DNA from: Gammaproteobacteria bacterium
GTDB taxonomy: Bacteria; Pseudomonadota; Gammaproteobacteria; Xanthomonadales; SZUA-36
Length of the DNA stretch: 34,191 nucleotides
Assembly (NCBI GenBank): GCA_024275935.1
Contig: JAJRYF010000025.1
Span: 1-34,191 of the forward strand
Reading direction: 5' to 3'
Position 1 is the first letter of the stretch. Every line of letters starts with the position of its first letter. This document shows positions 16,471 to 23,802 of this stretch, in pieces. The notes under the pieces were generated by a model, which worked only from the letters and a program-made list of their open reading frames with translations, was not told where the DNA came from and did not search any database. Both the position numbers and the translations under genes were made by a program.

Positions 16471-16504
16471 TACTGTGCATCGTACAGTATGAATATATAC
16501 TGTA
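16471..16504. promoter_or_regulatory. Operator-like repeated half-sites upstream of the PadR gene
   Basis: Three alternating half-sites lie in a row: TACTGT (16471-16476), TACAGTAT (16483-16490) and ATACTGTA (16497-16504). The second and third form an 8-base inverted repeat with a 6-base spacer, and the first and second a 6-base inverted repeat with a 6- to 7-base spacer. They sit about 40-75 bases upstream of the PadR start in AT-rich DNA, where a promoter is expected. Binding by the PadR protein is inferred from position. Confidence 0.6.
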
Positions 16505-16990
16505 TATGAAATAGTATGTGTGATCAAGTATAATTCTGAATAGTTTGAAAAATGCGTAGCATTAGATGGTATAAATAAAGTTTATGAAGGCTTAGAAGTG
16601 TTAAGCTATATAATTATATAGTGTATAATTTATGGAATAACAAGCACTTAGTAGTTTTTTAATATAAAGCCAGTGTTATTCCACAGCTCAAGCTAATCAA
16701 TCAATAAAATCGTCAGTGGTTTGTCGTCTACAGCCAATTTAGTATCATCTGGGCGGGAGCAATGCCAGGCTGGGCCAAAATTTCTTCAAATTAACTGCGA
16801 AATTATGGAAAAGAGCTTTGATCCTACTTATACTCTAATGTGGATTATATTTCTAAGGATGCGACTGGGCAGTCAGGGCTTATTAGCTACCAGTTTCAGG
16901 AAAACGCTAGTTTGACAGAAATATTTTAAAGCCGGCTCAGGTGAGTGCTTGCTTCGAAAAATCGCAGTTGAAAACGATACTAAATAGATT
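16505..16990. other. Non-coding stretch upstream of the thioredoxin gene, with possible gene remnants
   Basis: No intact gene is visible. The left part (16505-16690) is very AT-rich. In 16822-16929 a short frame on the plus strand encodes SNVDYISKDATGQSGLISYQ and ends FQENASLTEIF before TAA; the alternating pattern and terminal Phe resemble the last strands of an outer-membrane barrel, but it begins at a stop codon and has no start. Just before it, around 16714-16790, another short open frame (QWFVVYSQFS...) also lacks a start. I read these as decayed coding sequence, with low confidence. Confidence 0.3.
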
Positions 16991-17482
16991 ATGAAAAACC
17001 TCTTGGCATTACTTTTAATCTTTGGTCTCTATAGCTACCCAGCGGACGCTGTTGAACGCGCGGATATGCAGCTTGTAGATCTTGCCGCAGACGGGCATCT
17101 GTTGCTTGGGGATAAGCGAATTCTGTTATTAGTGCTTACTCGCTCCGATTGCTCTTACTGCCAGGCTCTAATGAAGCAGGTAATGCTGCCGCTAGTACGC
17201 TCTGGATCTTGGGATGAGCAGGTAGTTATCCGCGAGCTTGAGTTGGACACCAGCCCTGAGATTCTTGATTTTAGTAGTAAGCAGGTTGGTGCGGTGGCCT
17301 TTGCAGAAAAATATGGGACGCCATTTACCCCTTCAATATTATTATTGGATAGGTGTGGGCGTGAGGCTGGGTTGAGGCATACGGGTTATGACGGGGGTGA
17401 TTATTTTGAGTTTTATTTACAGAAATCGGTGAAACAGGCGTTGCGGTGGTTAGCGGAATACCCGCCTGCGTGTAAACAATAA
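16991..17482 (+). CDS. Exported thioredoxin-fold protein
   Basis: 163 residues. Residues 1-20 form a signal peptide ending YPADA, so the protein is periplasmic. A thioredoxin fold carries the redox pair CSYC at about residues 54-57 (LTRSDCSYCQALMKQVM) and the cis-Pro segment TPFTPSILLLD. The size and layout resemble SoxW- and DsbC/DsbG-like periplasmic reductases. A SoxW role in keeping SoxY reduced would fit the sox operon 5 kb away, but the gene is not in that operon and the link is inference only. The gene has its own terminator, shared with the convergent FadL-like gene. Confidence 0.72.
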   Translation: MKNLLALLLIFGLYSYPADAVERADMQLVDLAADGHLLLGDKRILLLVLTRSDCSYCQALMKQVMLPLVRSGSWDEQVVIRELELDTSPEILDFSSKQVGAVAFAEKYGTPFTPSILLLDRCGREAGLRHTGYDGGDYFEFYLQKSVKQALRWLAEYPPACKQ

Positions 17483-17503
17483 CGCCCCGCAATGGGGCGT
17501 TAT
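17479..17503. terminator. Bidirectional hairpin terminator
   Basis: ATAACGCCCC, a five-base loop GCAAT, and GGGGCGTTAT form a 10-base perfect stem between the convergent thioredoxin-fold and FadL-like genes. The stem starts inside the stop codon of the thioredoxin gene. Flanking T/A runs are short, so efficiency may be moderate. Confidence 0.75.
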
Positions 17504-17525
17504 TAGCTAGCTTAGGGCTAACAAT

Positions 17526-18890
17526 TTACCAACCATAAGAAAATGATACTTCCCATTGACTCATTGAGATTTCTATCGACTGGGTTGTATCAAAGGCGTT
17601 AGGCGCTCTAACTGTGCTGGTTGGCGCATACATCAAGGCAACCGAGAATTCGCTATCGTTATCACGAGTTTTGGTAAAACCAAAGGTAAAGTGATGCTCC
17701 ATAACCCCAGGGGCGAGGATGTTAAAGGTAACATCAGCGTTATTCACGGGTTGAATTGTATAGCTGTAACCGGCGCGGTAAACCATCTTGTTGTTACCCT
17801 GCCAGCGAGTTCCCAGCTTAAACGCAGTTACATCATCCCAACCGAAACCACCGCCTTTATTACCGCCCAGGCAATTTTCCAGGTTTCCATTCGGGCCAGC
17901 AACAGCCGGGCATGAGAATAGATTGGCCATAGGGTTGCCAACGGCATCTACATTTGAGTAGAAGGTGTGTTCAATATCAAAACTGGTTTTGGCAGCGCCG
18001 GTATTAAAACTGATGCCTGCGCGAATTACTGCAGGAATATCAAAGCCGCCTTTCTGAGCGAACAGGTCTGAATACTTATCAAACTCAGTCATATATAAGG
18101 TGCTGGTATAAGAAGCGGCAATGCTGACGCTTTCATTTATGTTGGTATGGAAGCCAATCTTGAGGCCGCCGCCGTATGAGGTGTCTACGCCGTTATTGGT
18201 CAGGTTGCTTGGAAATACCGTGCCGCCACTGGCGTTAAAGGTTTTGGTAAAACCAGCAAATGATCCCAGGCCTTTGGCCTCAAACATTTGAAATGCCAAT
18301 ACTGCAGCAATGCCTATGGAGGTGTTATCTGAGACTTTACGCGCATAGGATAGATCCAGAATAGCTTGAGAGAGATTAATTCCGGTTGGTGTTCCGCCAC
18401 CAAAAACGCCGGGGAAGGTCATTGGCCCAGCTGGGCCAGGGCCATCTGGATCAAATGTGGCGCTGCCACCCTGCCAGTCTGTATTCATTCCTCCGCGACC
18501 GTAAAAGGCAAAGCCCCAACCACTGTTATCATCAATTTTCCAAGTGCCAGCTATGTCTGGAATAAAAAATATGTTACTACTGCTGGTTTGGCTATCTGGG
18601 CCCAGAGTAAAGGCTCCAAAGTTGCCATTTAACTGACTCTCTGAGGCCTTATATTTGCGTTTTGGTGAGAATACAGAGATTCCAAAATCAAAAGCCTCAC
18701 CAACCTCGGTTAATGAGGCGGGATTGTTGGCAATTGCTATGGCCTCATCAGGGATAGCCATACCGGCTCCGGCCATGGCTTTATTTTTGGCACCGATACC
18801 ATGGCTGTTATAACCATTGGTGGCAAAAGCCGCCGGCATCGCCAAAATACAGGCGATAGTTAATATAATTCTTTTGGGACTGCGGTTCAT
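17526..18890 (-). CDS. OmpP1/FadL family outer-membrane transport protein
   Basis: 454 residues from ATG 18890-18888, preceded by CGGAGAACACC; an ATG 16 codons upstream has a poorer context. The signal peptide ends near residue 23 (PAAFA). The mature start TNGYNSHGIGAKNKAMAGAG, then AIPDEAIAIANNPASL, is the FadL hatch signature (N-G-x-x-x-H-G-x-G-x-x-x-x-A-M-A-G-A-G and N-P-A). The 14-strand barrel ends SQWEVSFSYGW, with an aromatic last residue. Such proteins pass hydrophobic compounds such as fatty acids, alkanes or aromatics across the outer membrane; the substrate is not visible. It is a single-gene unit. Confidence 0.92.
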   Translation of the reverse strand: MNRSPKRIILTIACILAMPAAFATNGYNSHGIGAKNKAMAGAGMAIPDEAIAIANNPASLTEVGEAFDFGISVFSPKRKYKASESQLNGNFGAFTLGPDSQTSSSNIFFIPDIAGTWKIDDNSGWGFAFYGRGGMNTDWQGGSATFDPDGPGPAGPMTFPGVFGGGTPTGINLSQAILDLSYARKVSDNTSIGIAAVLAFQMFEAKGLGSFAGFTKTFNASGGTVFPSNLTNNGVDTSYGGGLKIGFHTNINESVSIAASYTSTLYMTEFDKYSDLFAQKGGFDIPAVIRAGISFNTGAAKTSFDIEHTFYSNVDAVGNPMANLFSCPAVAGPNGNLENCLGGNKGGGFGWDDVTAFKLGTRWQGNNKMVYRAGYSYTIQPVNNADVTFNILAPGVMEHHFTFGFTKTRDNDSEFSVALMYAPTSTVRAPNAFDTTQSIEISMSQWEVSFSYGW

Positions 18891-18951
18891 GGTGTTCTCC
18901 GTTGGGATTTTGTTCTGGCTTCTGTGCTCTTGTGGCACATCTAAATCGAAT

Positions 18952-18990
18952 ATTAGTATATCTGACTTTATGAATTAATAAGATACTAAT
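18952..18990. promoter_or_regulatory. Inverted repeat upstream of the FadL-like gene
   Basis: ATTAGTAT (18952-18959) and ATACTAAT (18983-18990) are perfect 8-base inverted arms separated by 23 bases, in AT-rich DNA 62-100 bases upstream of the FadL-like start. The spacing and place suit a two-site operator, but no regulator gene is adjacent. Confidence 0.35.
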
Positions 18991-19116
18991 CTATTTTTCG
19001 TGCAGTGTAAAATCCCAAAGCCTGATGGCAGCTAAAAGCCGTTACTTATTCCACATTCGGTGCGGGCAATTAAAGTGTAAAATTGATACCTATGAGTCAG
19101 GCAGAGGGAGCCACTT

Positions 19117-19629
19117 ATGAGTTCACCACTAAGTTTTGAAGAACAACCAGGCAGCAAGCCTGAGTTTAAGCCCCTTGCAGCTAGTTATGCACGACTTTGC
19201 GTGATTTCCAATGCTATTGGCTGGGGCCTGGTGCTGGTAATCATGCTCGCCAGTGATTATTTTTTAGATAAAGTAATCTTACCCGTGTTTTTGATTCCGG
19301 TATTTGCTTTGCTGGCGTTACTGTCGCTGACATTTAGTTATTATGCGGCAAAAGCGTGCTCATATTATCGGGGTGATTTTGACCTGATGTTTAAAAGCGG
19401 CCTCTGGTGGCGCAAGAAAACGGCTGTGAGCTTCTCCCGAATACAGCATATTGACCTTGCTCATGGCCCCTTGGAGCGCAAATTTGGCTTGGCAACACTG
19501 AAGTTTTTTACCGCCGGTGGAGCGATGTCAGACCTTAAAATCCCTGGTTTGCTCAAGGTTGATGCAGAGGAAATACGCGAGGAAATACTCAAGTTCACAG
19601 AAGCTGAATACCAGTCTACGCATGAATAG
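19117..19629 (+). CDS. Bacterial PH-domain membrane protein, YdbS-like
   Basis: 170 residues. Two transmembrane segments lie at about residues 27-48 and 55-78 (LVLVIMLASDYFL and LPVFLIPVFALLALLSLTFS). A bPH2 domain follows (about 85-160) with the signature FSRIQHIDLAHGPLERKFGL and a LKFFTAGG strand. It pairs with a larger three-PH-domain protein whose start overlaps by eight bases, the same ydbS-ydbT arrangement seen in many bacteria. The pair's cellular role is not established; in Bacillus, YdbST affects sensitivity to antimicrobial compounds. The start ATG follows GCAGAGGGAGCCACTT. Confidence 0.85.
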   Translation: MSSPLSFEEQPGSKPEFKPLAASYARLCVISNAIGWGLVLVIMLASDYFLDKVILPVFLIPVFALLALLSLTFSYYAAKACSYYRGDFDLMFKSGLWWRKKTAVSFSRIQHIDLAHGPLERKFGLATLKFFTAGGAMSDLKIPGLLKVDAEEIREEILKFTEAEYQSTHE

Positions 19630-21121
19630 TGATTTAGAACACTGGCAAAGGTTATCGCCGCTGTCGATTATTTTCTTTTTAGGCAAATCCGTTGTTCGTC
19701 TAATAAAAGATGCCCTGCCTACATTCGCGCCGGTGGCAATAGTGATTTTTGCCTCTGGTAATAGATTAACCACGACAACCTTTATTGCAGCAGGTTTGGC
19801 AGCATTGTTGATAGGTGGGGCAATACTGCAATTCTGGTTTTTTAAGTTTCGTCGGGATGGGGACAAAGTATTAATCAATGATGGTGTATTTCAAAAAAAT
19901 CACCGGGTAATTCGGTTTGAACGGGTACAGAATATTAATATCCTTACCCCAGTTTATTTCCGCCCATTTGGGTTGACAATTTTACAAATAGAAACGGCTG
20001 GCTCGAAAGGTAATGAAGCTGACCTCGCAGGGGTTCCAGCAGCCTTGGCAGCGCACTTGCGTAGCTCGATATTGGAATTTCAGCAAAGCAATGTCTCCGT
20101 AGATGGTGAGCAATTAGTAGATAATAACAACCCTGAAAAAGGCACGGTAGTTGCCAGCGCATCGCTATCTGACCTAGTTGCCTACGGGGTCTCCAGTAAC
20201 GGTGTATTTTGGTTATTGGCGGTGTTAGCGCCTATATTCGGAGCCTCTTTTGGAAAGTTTGATGACATCATTAGTGATAACTTTAGTAAAATAGAAGCCC
20301 TTTTTGGGGAGGGTTTAGCGGCTATTGTTACTATGGGCACGGTACTACTGCTGGGATTGCTAGTCTTGATGTATCTGTTTTCTATACTTGGGGCAATTTA
20401 TCGCTATTACGGCTATGAGTTGACTAAAAACCAGCAAACTTTAAAGCGTAACAGCGGCCTGATAACTCGGTTTGAGGAATCGTTAAAGCTGGTCAAGGTT
20501 CAGACATTTATAACGCAAAGCAATATTATTGGGCGCTGGATAAAAAGACAAAATATTATTCTAGGGCAGGTTGTGTCCTCAGCAAGCGGCAAGCCTGGCA
20601 AAAAGAATTTATTTATAGTGCCAGCCAGAGTAGCAGCGCAAGTTCCGGAGCTTATAAAGCTGGTTTTCGCGGACGCCCCCGTGGTTATAGCGGAGGAGAG
20701 GATTGATCGGCGTTATATTCTCAAGACCTGGCTGGTTTCTGCGGTTTTACCATTAACTATAGTGTCGCTGGTTTTTGCACCAGATAGCTATTGGTATTTT
20801 GTTATCCCGCTGGCGTTGGCTTTGTTAGCCCTGCTTTTGGTGATCAAGCGCTGGAGCATGTTCCGCTTTGGCGTGGCCGGTGGTTATGGAGTTTTCCAAA
20901 GTGGCTTGTTTGGATTTAAGCGCACACTGTTTCCTTTGCATAAGATCCAACAGGTAGAAATCCAGCAGTCACCCCAGCAGCGCTATCGGAATTTAGCCAC
21001 ATTGAAAATTTCGCTGGCATCCAATCAAATTCGGATACCGTATATCCCGACGGCCAGAGCCGAGCAATGGCAAGAGCTTATTCGGCTAGTGATAGCTACT
21101 AATAAATCTCTCTGGTATTAG
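19622..21121 (+). CDS. Bacterial PH-domain membrane protein, YdbT-like
   Basis: 499 residues from ATG 19622, inside the end of the previous gene; upstream starts would give a long non-conserved extension. Three membrane-helix pairs alternate with three bPH2 domains. Domain one is near residues 75-140 (IRFERVQNINILTPVYFRPF), two near 270-350 (SLKLVKVQTFITQSNIIGRW), and three near 430-495 (LHKIQQVEIQQSPQQRYRNL). Length and triple layout match YdbT. It should be an inner-membrane complex with the YdbS-like protein. The C-terminus stops ten bases before the convergent XRE gene, without a clear terminator. Confidence 0.85.
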   Translation: MNSDLEHWQRLSPLSIIFFLGKSVVRLIKDALPTFAPVAIVIFASGNRLTTTTFIAAGLAALLIGGAILQFWFFKFRRDGDKVLINDGVFQKNHRVIRFERVQNINILTPVYFRPFGLTILQIETAGSKGNEADLAGVPAALAAHLRSSILEFQQSNVSVDGEQLVDNNNPEKGTVVASASLSDLVAYGVSSNGVFWLLAVLAPIFGASFGKFDDIISDNFSKIEALFGEGLAAIVTMGTVLLLGLLVLMYLFSILGAIYRYYGYELTKNQQTLKRNSGLITRFEESLKLVKVQTFITQSNIIGRWIKRQNIILGQVVSSASGKPGKKNLFIVPARVAAQVPELIKLVFADAPVVIAEERIDRRYILKTWLVSAVLPLTIVSLVFAPDSYWYFVIPLALALLALLLVIKRWSMFRFGVAGGYGVFQSGLFGFKRTLFPLHKIQQVEIQQSPQQRYRNLATLKISLASNQIRIPYIPTARAEQWQELIRLVIATNKSLWY

Positions 21122-21131
21122 TTCACATGTA

Positions 21132-21320
21132 CTAGGGGTTAAATATCTCCTCAATTTGCAACTCAAAGAGGCTTGCAATCTTGAAGGCCAACGGTAACCC
21201 CGGCGCATATTTTCCTGTTTCAATGGCATTGATTGTTTGTCGCGAGACCATCAGCTTATCAGCCAGGTTAGCTTGCGACCACTCACGCTCGGCGCGTAAG
21301 ACCCGGAGTCGGTTGTTCAT
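21132..21320 (-). CDS. XRE family helix-turn-helix regulator (short, Cro-like)
   Basis: 62 residues from ATG 21320-21318, overlapping the stop of the upstream membrane-protein gene by four bases. Nearly the whole protein is the HTH: NRLRVLRAEREWSQANLADK, then LMVSRQTINAIETGKYAPGL, ending LFELQIEEIFNP. It is the compact YozG-type repressor that often pairs with a small membrane protein. The adjacent promoter has repeated TGACAAG-type half-sites that could be its operator. Confidence 0.88.
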   Translation of the reverse strand: MNNRLRVLRAEREWSQANLADKLMVSRQTINAIETGKYAPGLPLAFKIASLFELQIEEIFNP

Positions 21321-21763
21321 CGGTAACGGCTTCTTGCAATTACTTGCCCGAAGACCCATGCGAACAACATTACGGCACCTATTTTCCGGGCGGGTATGGC
21401 CGGCAGGCCTACCAGCTCCAATAACTGATAACCAATAATAAATAGCACTCCGACGCCAAAGCCAATGGCCAGGCCTTCAAGCTCAATCTTCTGTACCAGT
21501 TCATCTGCTTCACGCAAGAAGCGTAAATAGGCCGATAATCCAATCAAGCCAAGCACGCTTGGAACCCCCGCAATTAGCCAGGAAAATGGTGCTTGTAGAT
21601 ATTCGCCTTTAAGCAGCCAGGCAGCAGCGACTAGCGTAATTGCCCATAGAAACATCCAGAGCACAAATCGTTTTTGGTTTTTCCGATCAGCTTCGGTGCC
21701 AAAGCTGTGCTTACACTGTTGCCAGAAGCTGGCGCCTGAGTTTGGTTTTTCAATCTGGTTCAT
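21317..21763 (-). CDS. Small integral membrane protein paired with the XRE regulator
   Basis: 148 residues from ATG 21763-21761, preceded by GAGGATTGAAAAT; an ATG five codons upstream lies before that site. About four transmembrane segments: FVLWMFLWAITLVAAAWLL (about 35-53), FSWLIAGVPSVLGLIGLSAY, a soluble FLREADELVQKIELEGLAIG linker, GFGVGVLFIIGYQLLEL, and KIGAVMLFAWVFGQVIARSR. The DELVQKIELE segment followed by Gly-rich helix is typical of small membrane proteins co-encoded with XRE regulators. No biochemical role is known. It is the first gene of a two-gene operon with the regulator, driven by the sigma70 promoter just upstream. Confidence 0.75.
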   Translation of the reverse strand: MNQIEKPNSGASFWQQCKHSFGTEADRKNQKRFVLWMFLWAITLVAAAWLLKGEYLQAPFSWLIAGVPSVLGLIGLSAYLRFLREADELVQKIELEGLAIGFGVGVLFIIGYQLLELVGLPAIPARKIGAVMLFAWVFGQVIARSRYR

Positions 21764-21809
21764 ATTTTCAATCCTCATAATTATTGTGACAAGTTACCTT
21801 TACATGGAT

Positions 21810-21838
21810 AATATATACCTTACTTGACTTTTTGTCAA
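21810..21838 (-). promoter_or_regulatory. Sigma70 promoter of the membrane protein/XRE operon
   Basis: On the minus strand, TTGACA (21838-21833) and TATATT (21815-21810) are 17 bases apart, near consensus. The -35 box sits in a cluster of related half-sites: CTTGAC (21823-21828) and GTCAAG (21834-21839) form an inverted repeat, and CTTGTCA (21844-21850) and TGACAAG (21787-21793) flank it. A repressor binding these would block the promoter. Confidence 0.75.
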
Positions 21839-21974
21839 GCTAGCTTGTCATATGTAATTTGAAAACCCTAGGTAGATTATCTTTAACATGCATTGCGTGG
21901 TTGTAGCTAAATGCCTAAAGGCAAGCTACGAATGTCGAGGTGACATGGGATGGGGTGGACTGAAGCGTTCTGGG

Positions 21975-22304
21975 TTAACAGCCGCTAAGGTCTTCATCAC
22001 TACAGTACATTTCGTAGAAAAGGTCAATAATGCGCTCAACCTCAGGGTCATCAAGTGAATAGAAAATCGATTGGGCTTCGCGGCGATTTTTAACAATACC
22101 CTGCAAACGCATTCTGGAAAGGTGCTGAGATAAGGGTGATTGGGCTATACCAACTGATTTAGCTAGTTCGCCTACCGACATTTCGCCCTCTTTTAGCTGG
22201 CAAAGAACCATTAAACGGTCTGGATGGCTAAGAATTTTCATCATCGCACAGGCCTTGTCAGCCGCCTGCTTCATTTCCTCAACACTTTGCTCTGTTATCT
22301 GCAT
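21975..22304 (-). CDS. ArsR/SmtB family regulator with persulfide-sensor cysteine pair
   Basis: 109 residues. The winged helix is clear: ILSHPDRLMVLCQLKEGEMS, then VGELAKSVGIAQSPLSQHLS and a wing NRREAQSIFYSL. Cys35 lies in the first helix after HPDRLMVL and Cys101 near the C-terminus, 66 residues apart. In the persulfide sensors SqrR (C41/C107) and BigR the reactive pair has the same spacing and places, and the metal-site residues of ArsR (CVCD) are absent. There are further cysteines at 19 and 109. It should repress sulfur-oxidation genes until polysulfide or persulfide forms a bridge between the cysteines. The gene is divergent from soxC, and the inverted repeat between them is its probable site. 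SoxR of other operons is a close relative. Confidence 0.85.
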   Translation of the reverse strand: MQITEQSVEEMKQAADKACAMMKILSHPDRLMVLCQLKEGEMSVGELAKSVGIAQSPLSQHLSRMRLQGIVKNRREAQSIFYSLDDPEVERIIDLFYEMYCSDEDLSGC

Positions 22305-22330
22305 TTTCTATTTACCATGTTATTCAAATG

Positions 22331-22355
22331 GTTACCCGCGTAAATCGCGGGTAAC
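22331..22355. repeat. Perfect 10-base stem-loop between the ArsR gene and soxC
   Basis: GTTACCCGCG (22331-22340), spacer TAAAT, CGCGGGTAAC (22346-22355). It lies about 27 bases upstream of the ArsR start, in its probable leader. GC-rich arms in AT-rich surroundings make it stand out. It may be a leader hairpin, an attenuator or a second operator; no T-tract follows on either strand. Confidence 0.65.
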
Positions 22356-22380
22356 AAGTTAATAATTACTTCGCAGGCTC

Positions 22381-22411
22381 GTATATGATGTATATTTAAT
22401 ATAACATATAC
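22381..22411. promoter_or_regulatory. AT-rich inverted repeat, probable sulfur-regulator operator (site 1)
   Basis: GTATATG (22381-22387) and CATATAC (22405-22411) are outer inverted arms, and TATATT (22391-22396) and AATATA (22398-22403) are inner ones. It lies in the intergenic region between the divergent ArsR-family gene and soxC, about 63 bases before soxC. AT-rich inverted repeats of this kind are typical ArsR/BigR sites. A site with the same outer arms lies between the yeeE/yedE genes and the metallo-hydrolase gene. Confidence 0.6.
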
Positions 22412-22473
22412 GCACTGAACAGCTAGGCTATATTAACTACAAACGACAAGCAAGAACAGGATTAGCTTATTTT

Positions 22474-23802
22474 ATGCGCCAAAAGAAAGTAGAAGAACTA
22501 GACAAATTAGTAAGCTCAATTGCCACGGCCGGGGATAAGTTGCCGACGGTGGAGCGGCGACAATTTCTTAGTCAGGGCTTGAGTATGCTTGGTGGAGCTG
22601 CGGCAATGGTTGCTGGTGGCACTGCTTTGGCAGCAACTACTAGTAAATACGCCCCACCTAATGTTCCGCCCTGGACTAAAACTCTGGGTCAGGGGGTAAT
22701 TGCCGATCCCTATGGCGTGCCATCTCCATTCGAAAGTAATGTGGTTCGCAGAAATGTGCCCTGGCTAACGGCTGATCGTATTGCGTCAATCAGCTTTACC
22801 CCGTTGGCAGATTTAAAAGGCATTATTACCCCAAGCGGGTTGGTATTTGAGCGTTATCACGCTGGCCGCCCGGAAATAGATCCGGATGAACACCACTTGA
22901 TGATTCATGGAATGGTTGATAGACCGATTATCCTGACTATGGATGATCTGATGAAGTTTCCTTCAACCAGTATGATCCGTTTTCTTGAGTGCCCGGCAAA
23001 TGGCGGCATGGAATGGCGGGGCGCACAGATGACCAAGCTCCAGTTTACCCACGGTATGCTCTCTTGTTGTGAGTGGACCGGGGTTTTACTGTCTACAATT
23101 TTGGCAGAAGTAGGAGTTAACAAAGGCGCCAGCTGGATTCTTGCTGAGGGTGCTGATGGGGCGCTTATGAGCCGTTCCATTCCGATGGAAAAAGCGTTGG
23201 ATGATGCCCTCATTGTATATGCACAAAATGGCGAGGCTTTACGCCGCGAGCAAGGTTATCCAATTAGATTGATCAACCCCGGCTGGGAAGGTAATACTTG
23301 TATTAAGTGGCTGCGGCGTCTGGAAATTGGCGATTCACCCTATTACCAGCGTGAAGAGACCTCTAAATATACGGATCTTATGCCTGATGGTACGGCGCGT
23401 GAATTCACTTTTGTACAAGAATCTAACTCGGTAGTTACTACTCCCAGCCCTGAAAACCCACTCAAGGGCAAAGGCAAGTATTGGCTGGAAGGCCTGGCCT
23501 GGTCTGGCAGGGGTAAAATCAAAGCGGTTGATGTTTCCCTCGATGGTGGTATCAACTGGCGGCCAGCACGACTGACCGGGATGATTGAACCACGCGCTCT
23601 GACCCGTTTTGGTATGGAATGGGACTGGGATGGTTCTCCAGCGTTGATTCAAAGTCGTTCAATTGACGAAACCGGCTATGTGCAGCCAACTTATACCCAG
23701 TTACGGGCAGTTCGCGGCAGTAGTTCGATTTATCATAAAAATGCCATCCATACCTGGCGCTTACATGCGGATGGGAGTGTGACAAATGTTCAGATTTCCT
23801 AA
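22474..23802 (+). CDS. soxC: SoxC, molybdenum subunit of sulfur dehydrogenase
   Basis: 442 residues. The N-terminus carries a twin-arginine signal (VERRQFLSQGLSMLGG, hydrophobic to about 55), so export is by Tat with the cofactor inserted. The Mo-cofactor domain has Cys173 in FLECPANGGMEWRG, the predicted molybdenum ligand, followed by LSCCEWTGVLL. The dimerisation domain follows (about 305-442), with WSGRGKIKAVDVSLDGGINW. ADLKGIITPSGLVFERYHAG is SoxC-like and distinguishes it from plant-type sulfite oxidase. SoxCD oxidises the sulfane sulfur bound to SoxY. The stop lies 17 bases beyond the soxD start, so they are translationally coupled. Confidence 0.93.
   Translation: MRQKKVEELDKLVSSIATAGDKLPTVERRQFLSQGLSMLGGAAAMVAGGTALAATTSKYAPPNVPPWTKTLGQGVIADPYGVPSPFESNVVRRNVPWLTADRIASISFTPLADLKGIITPSGLVFERYHAGRPEIDPDEHHLMIHGMVDRPIILTMDDLMKFPSTSMIRFLECPANGGMEWRGAQMTKLQFTHGMLSCCEWTGVLLSTILAEVGVNKGASWILAEGADGALMSRSIPMEKALDDALIVYAQNGEALRREQGYPIRLINPGWEGNTCIKWLRRLEIGDSPYYQREETSKYTDLMPDGTAREFTFVQESNSVVTTPSPENPLKGKGKYWLEGLAWSGRGKIKAVDVSLDGGINWRPARLTGMIEPRALTRFGMEWDWDGSPALIQSRSIDETGYVQPTYTQLRAVRGSSSIYHKNAIHTWRLHADGSVTNVQIS

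Noticed and set aside
16721-16915. 64-codon open frame upstream of the thioredoxin gene
   Set aside because: No ribosome site, no recognisable domain, and the region shows fragments in other frames; treated as non-coding or decayed sequence.
19517-19621. Longer start for the YdbT-like gene
   Set aside because: It would add 35 non-conserved residues inside the upstream gene; ATG 19622 gives the family's usual start with an eight-base overlap.
8806-21877. The 11-mer CCCTAGGTAGA/G seen near 8807 and 21867
   Set aside because: Short, two copies only, in unrelated contexts; no structural link.
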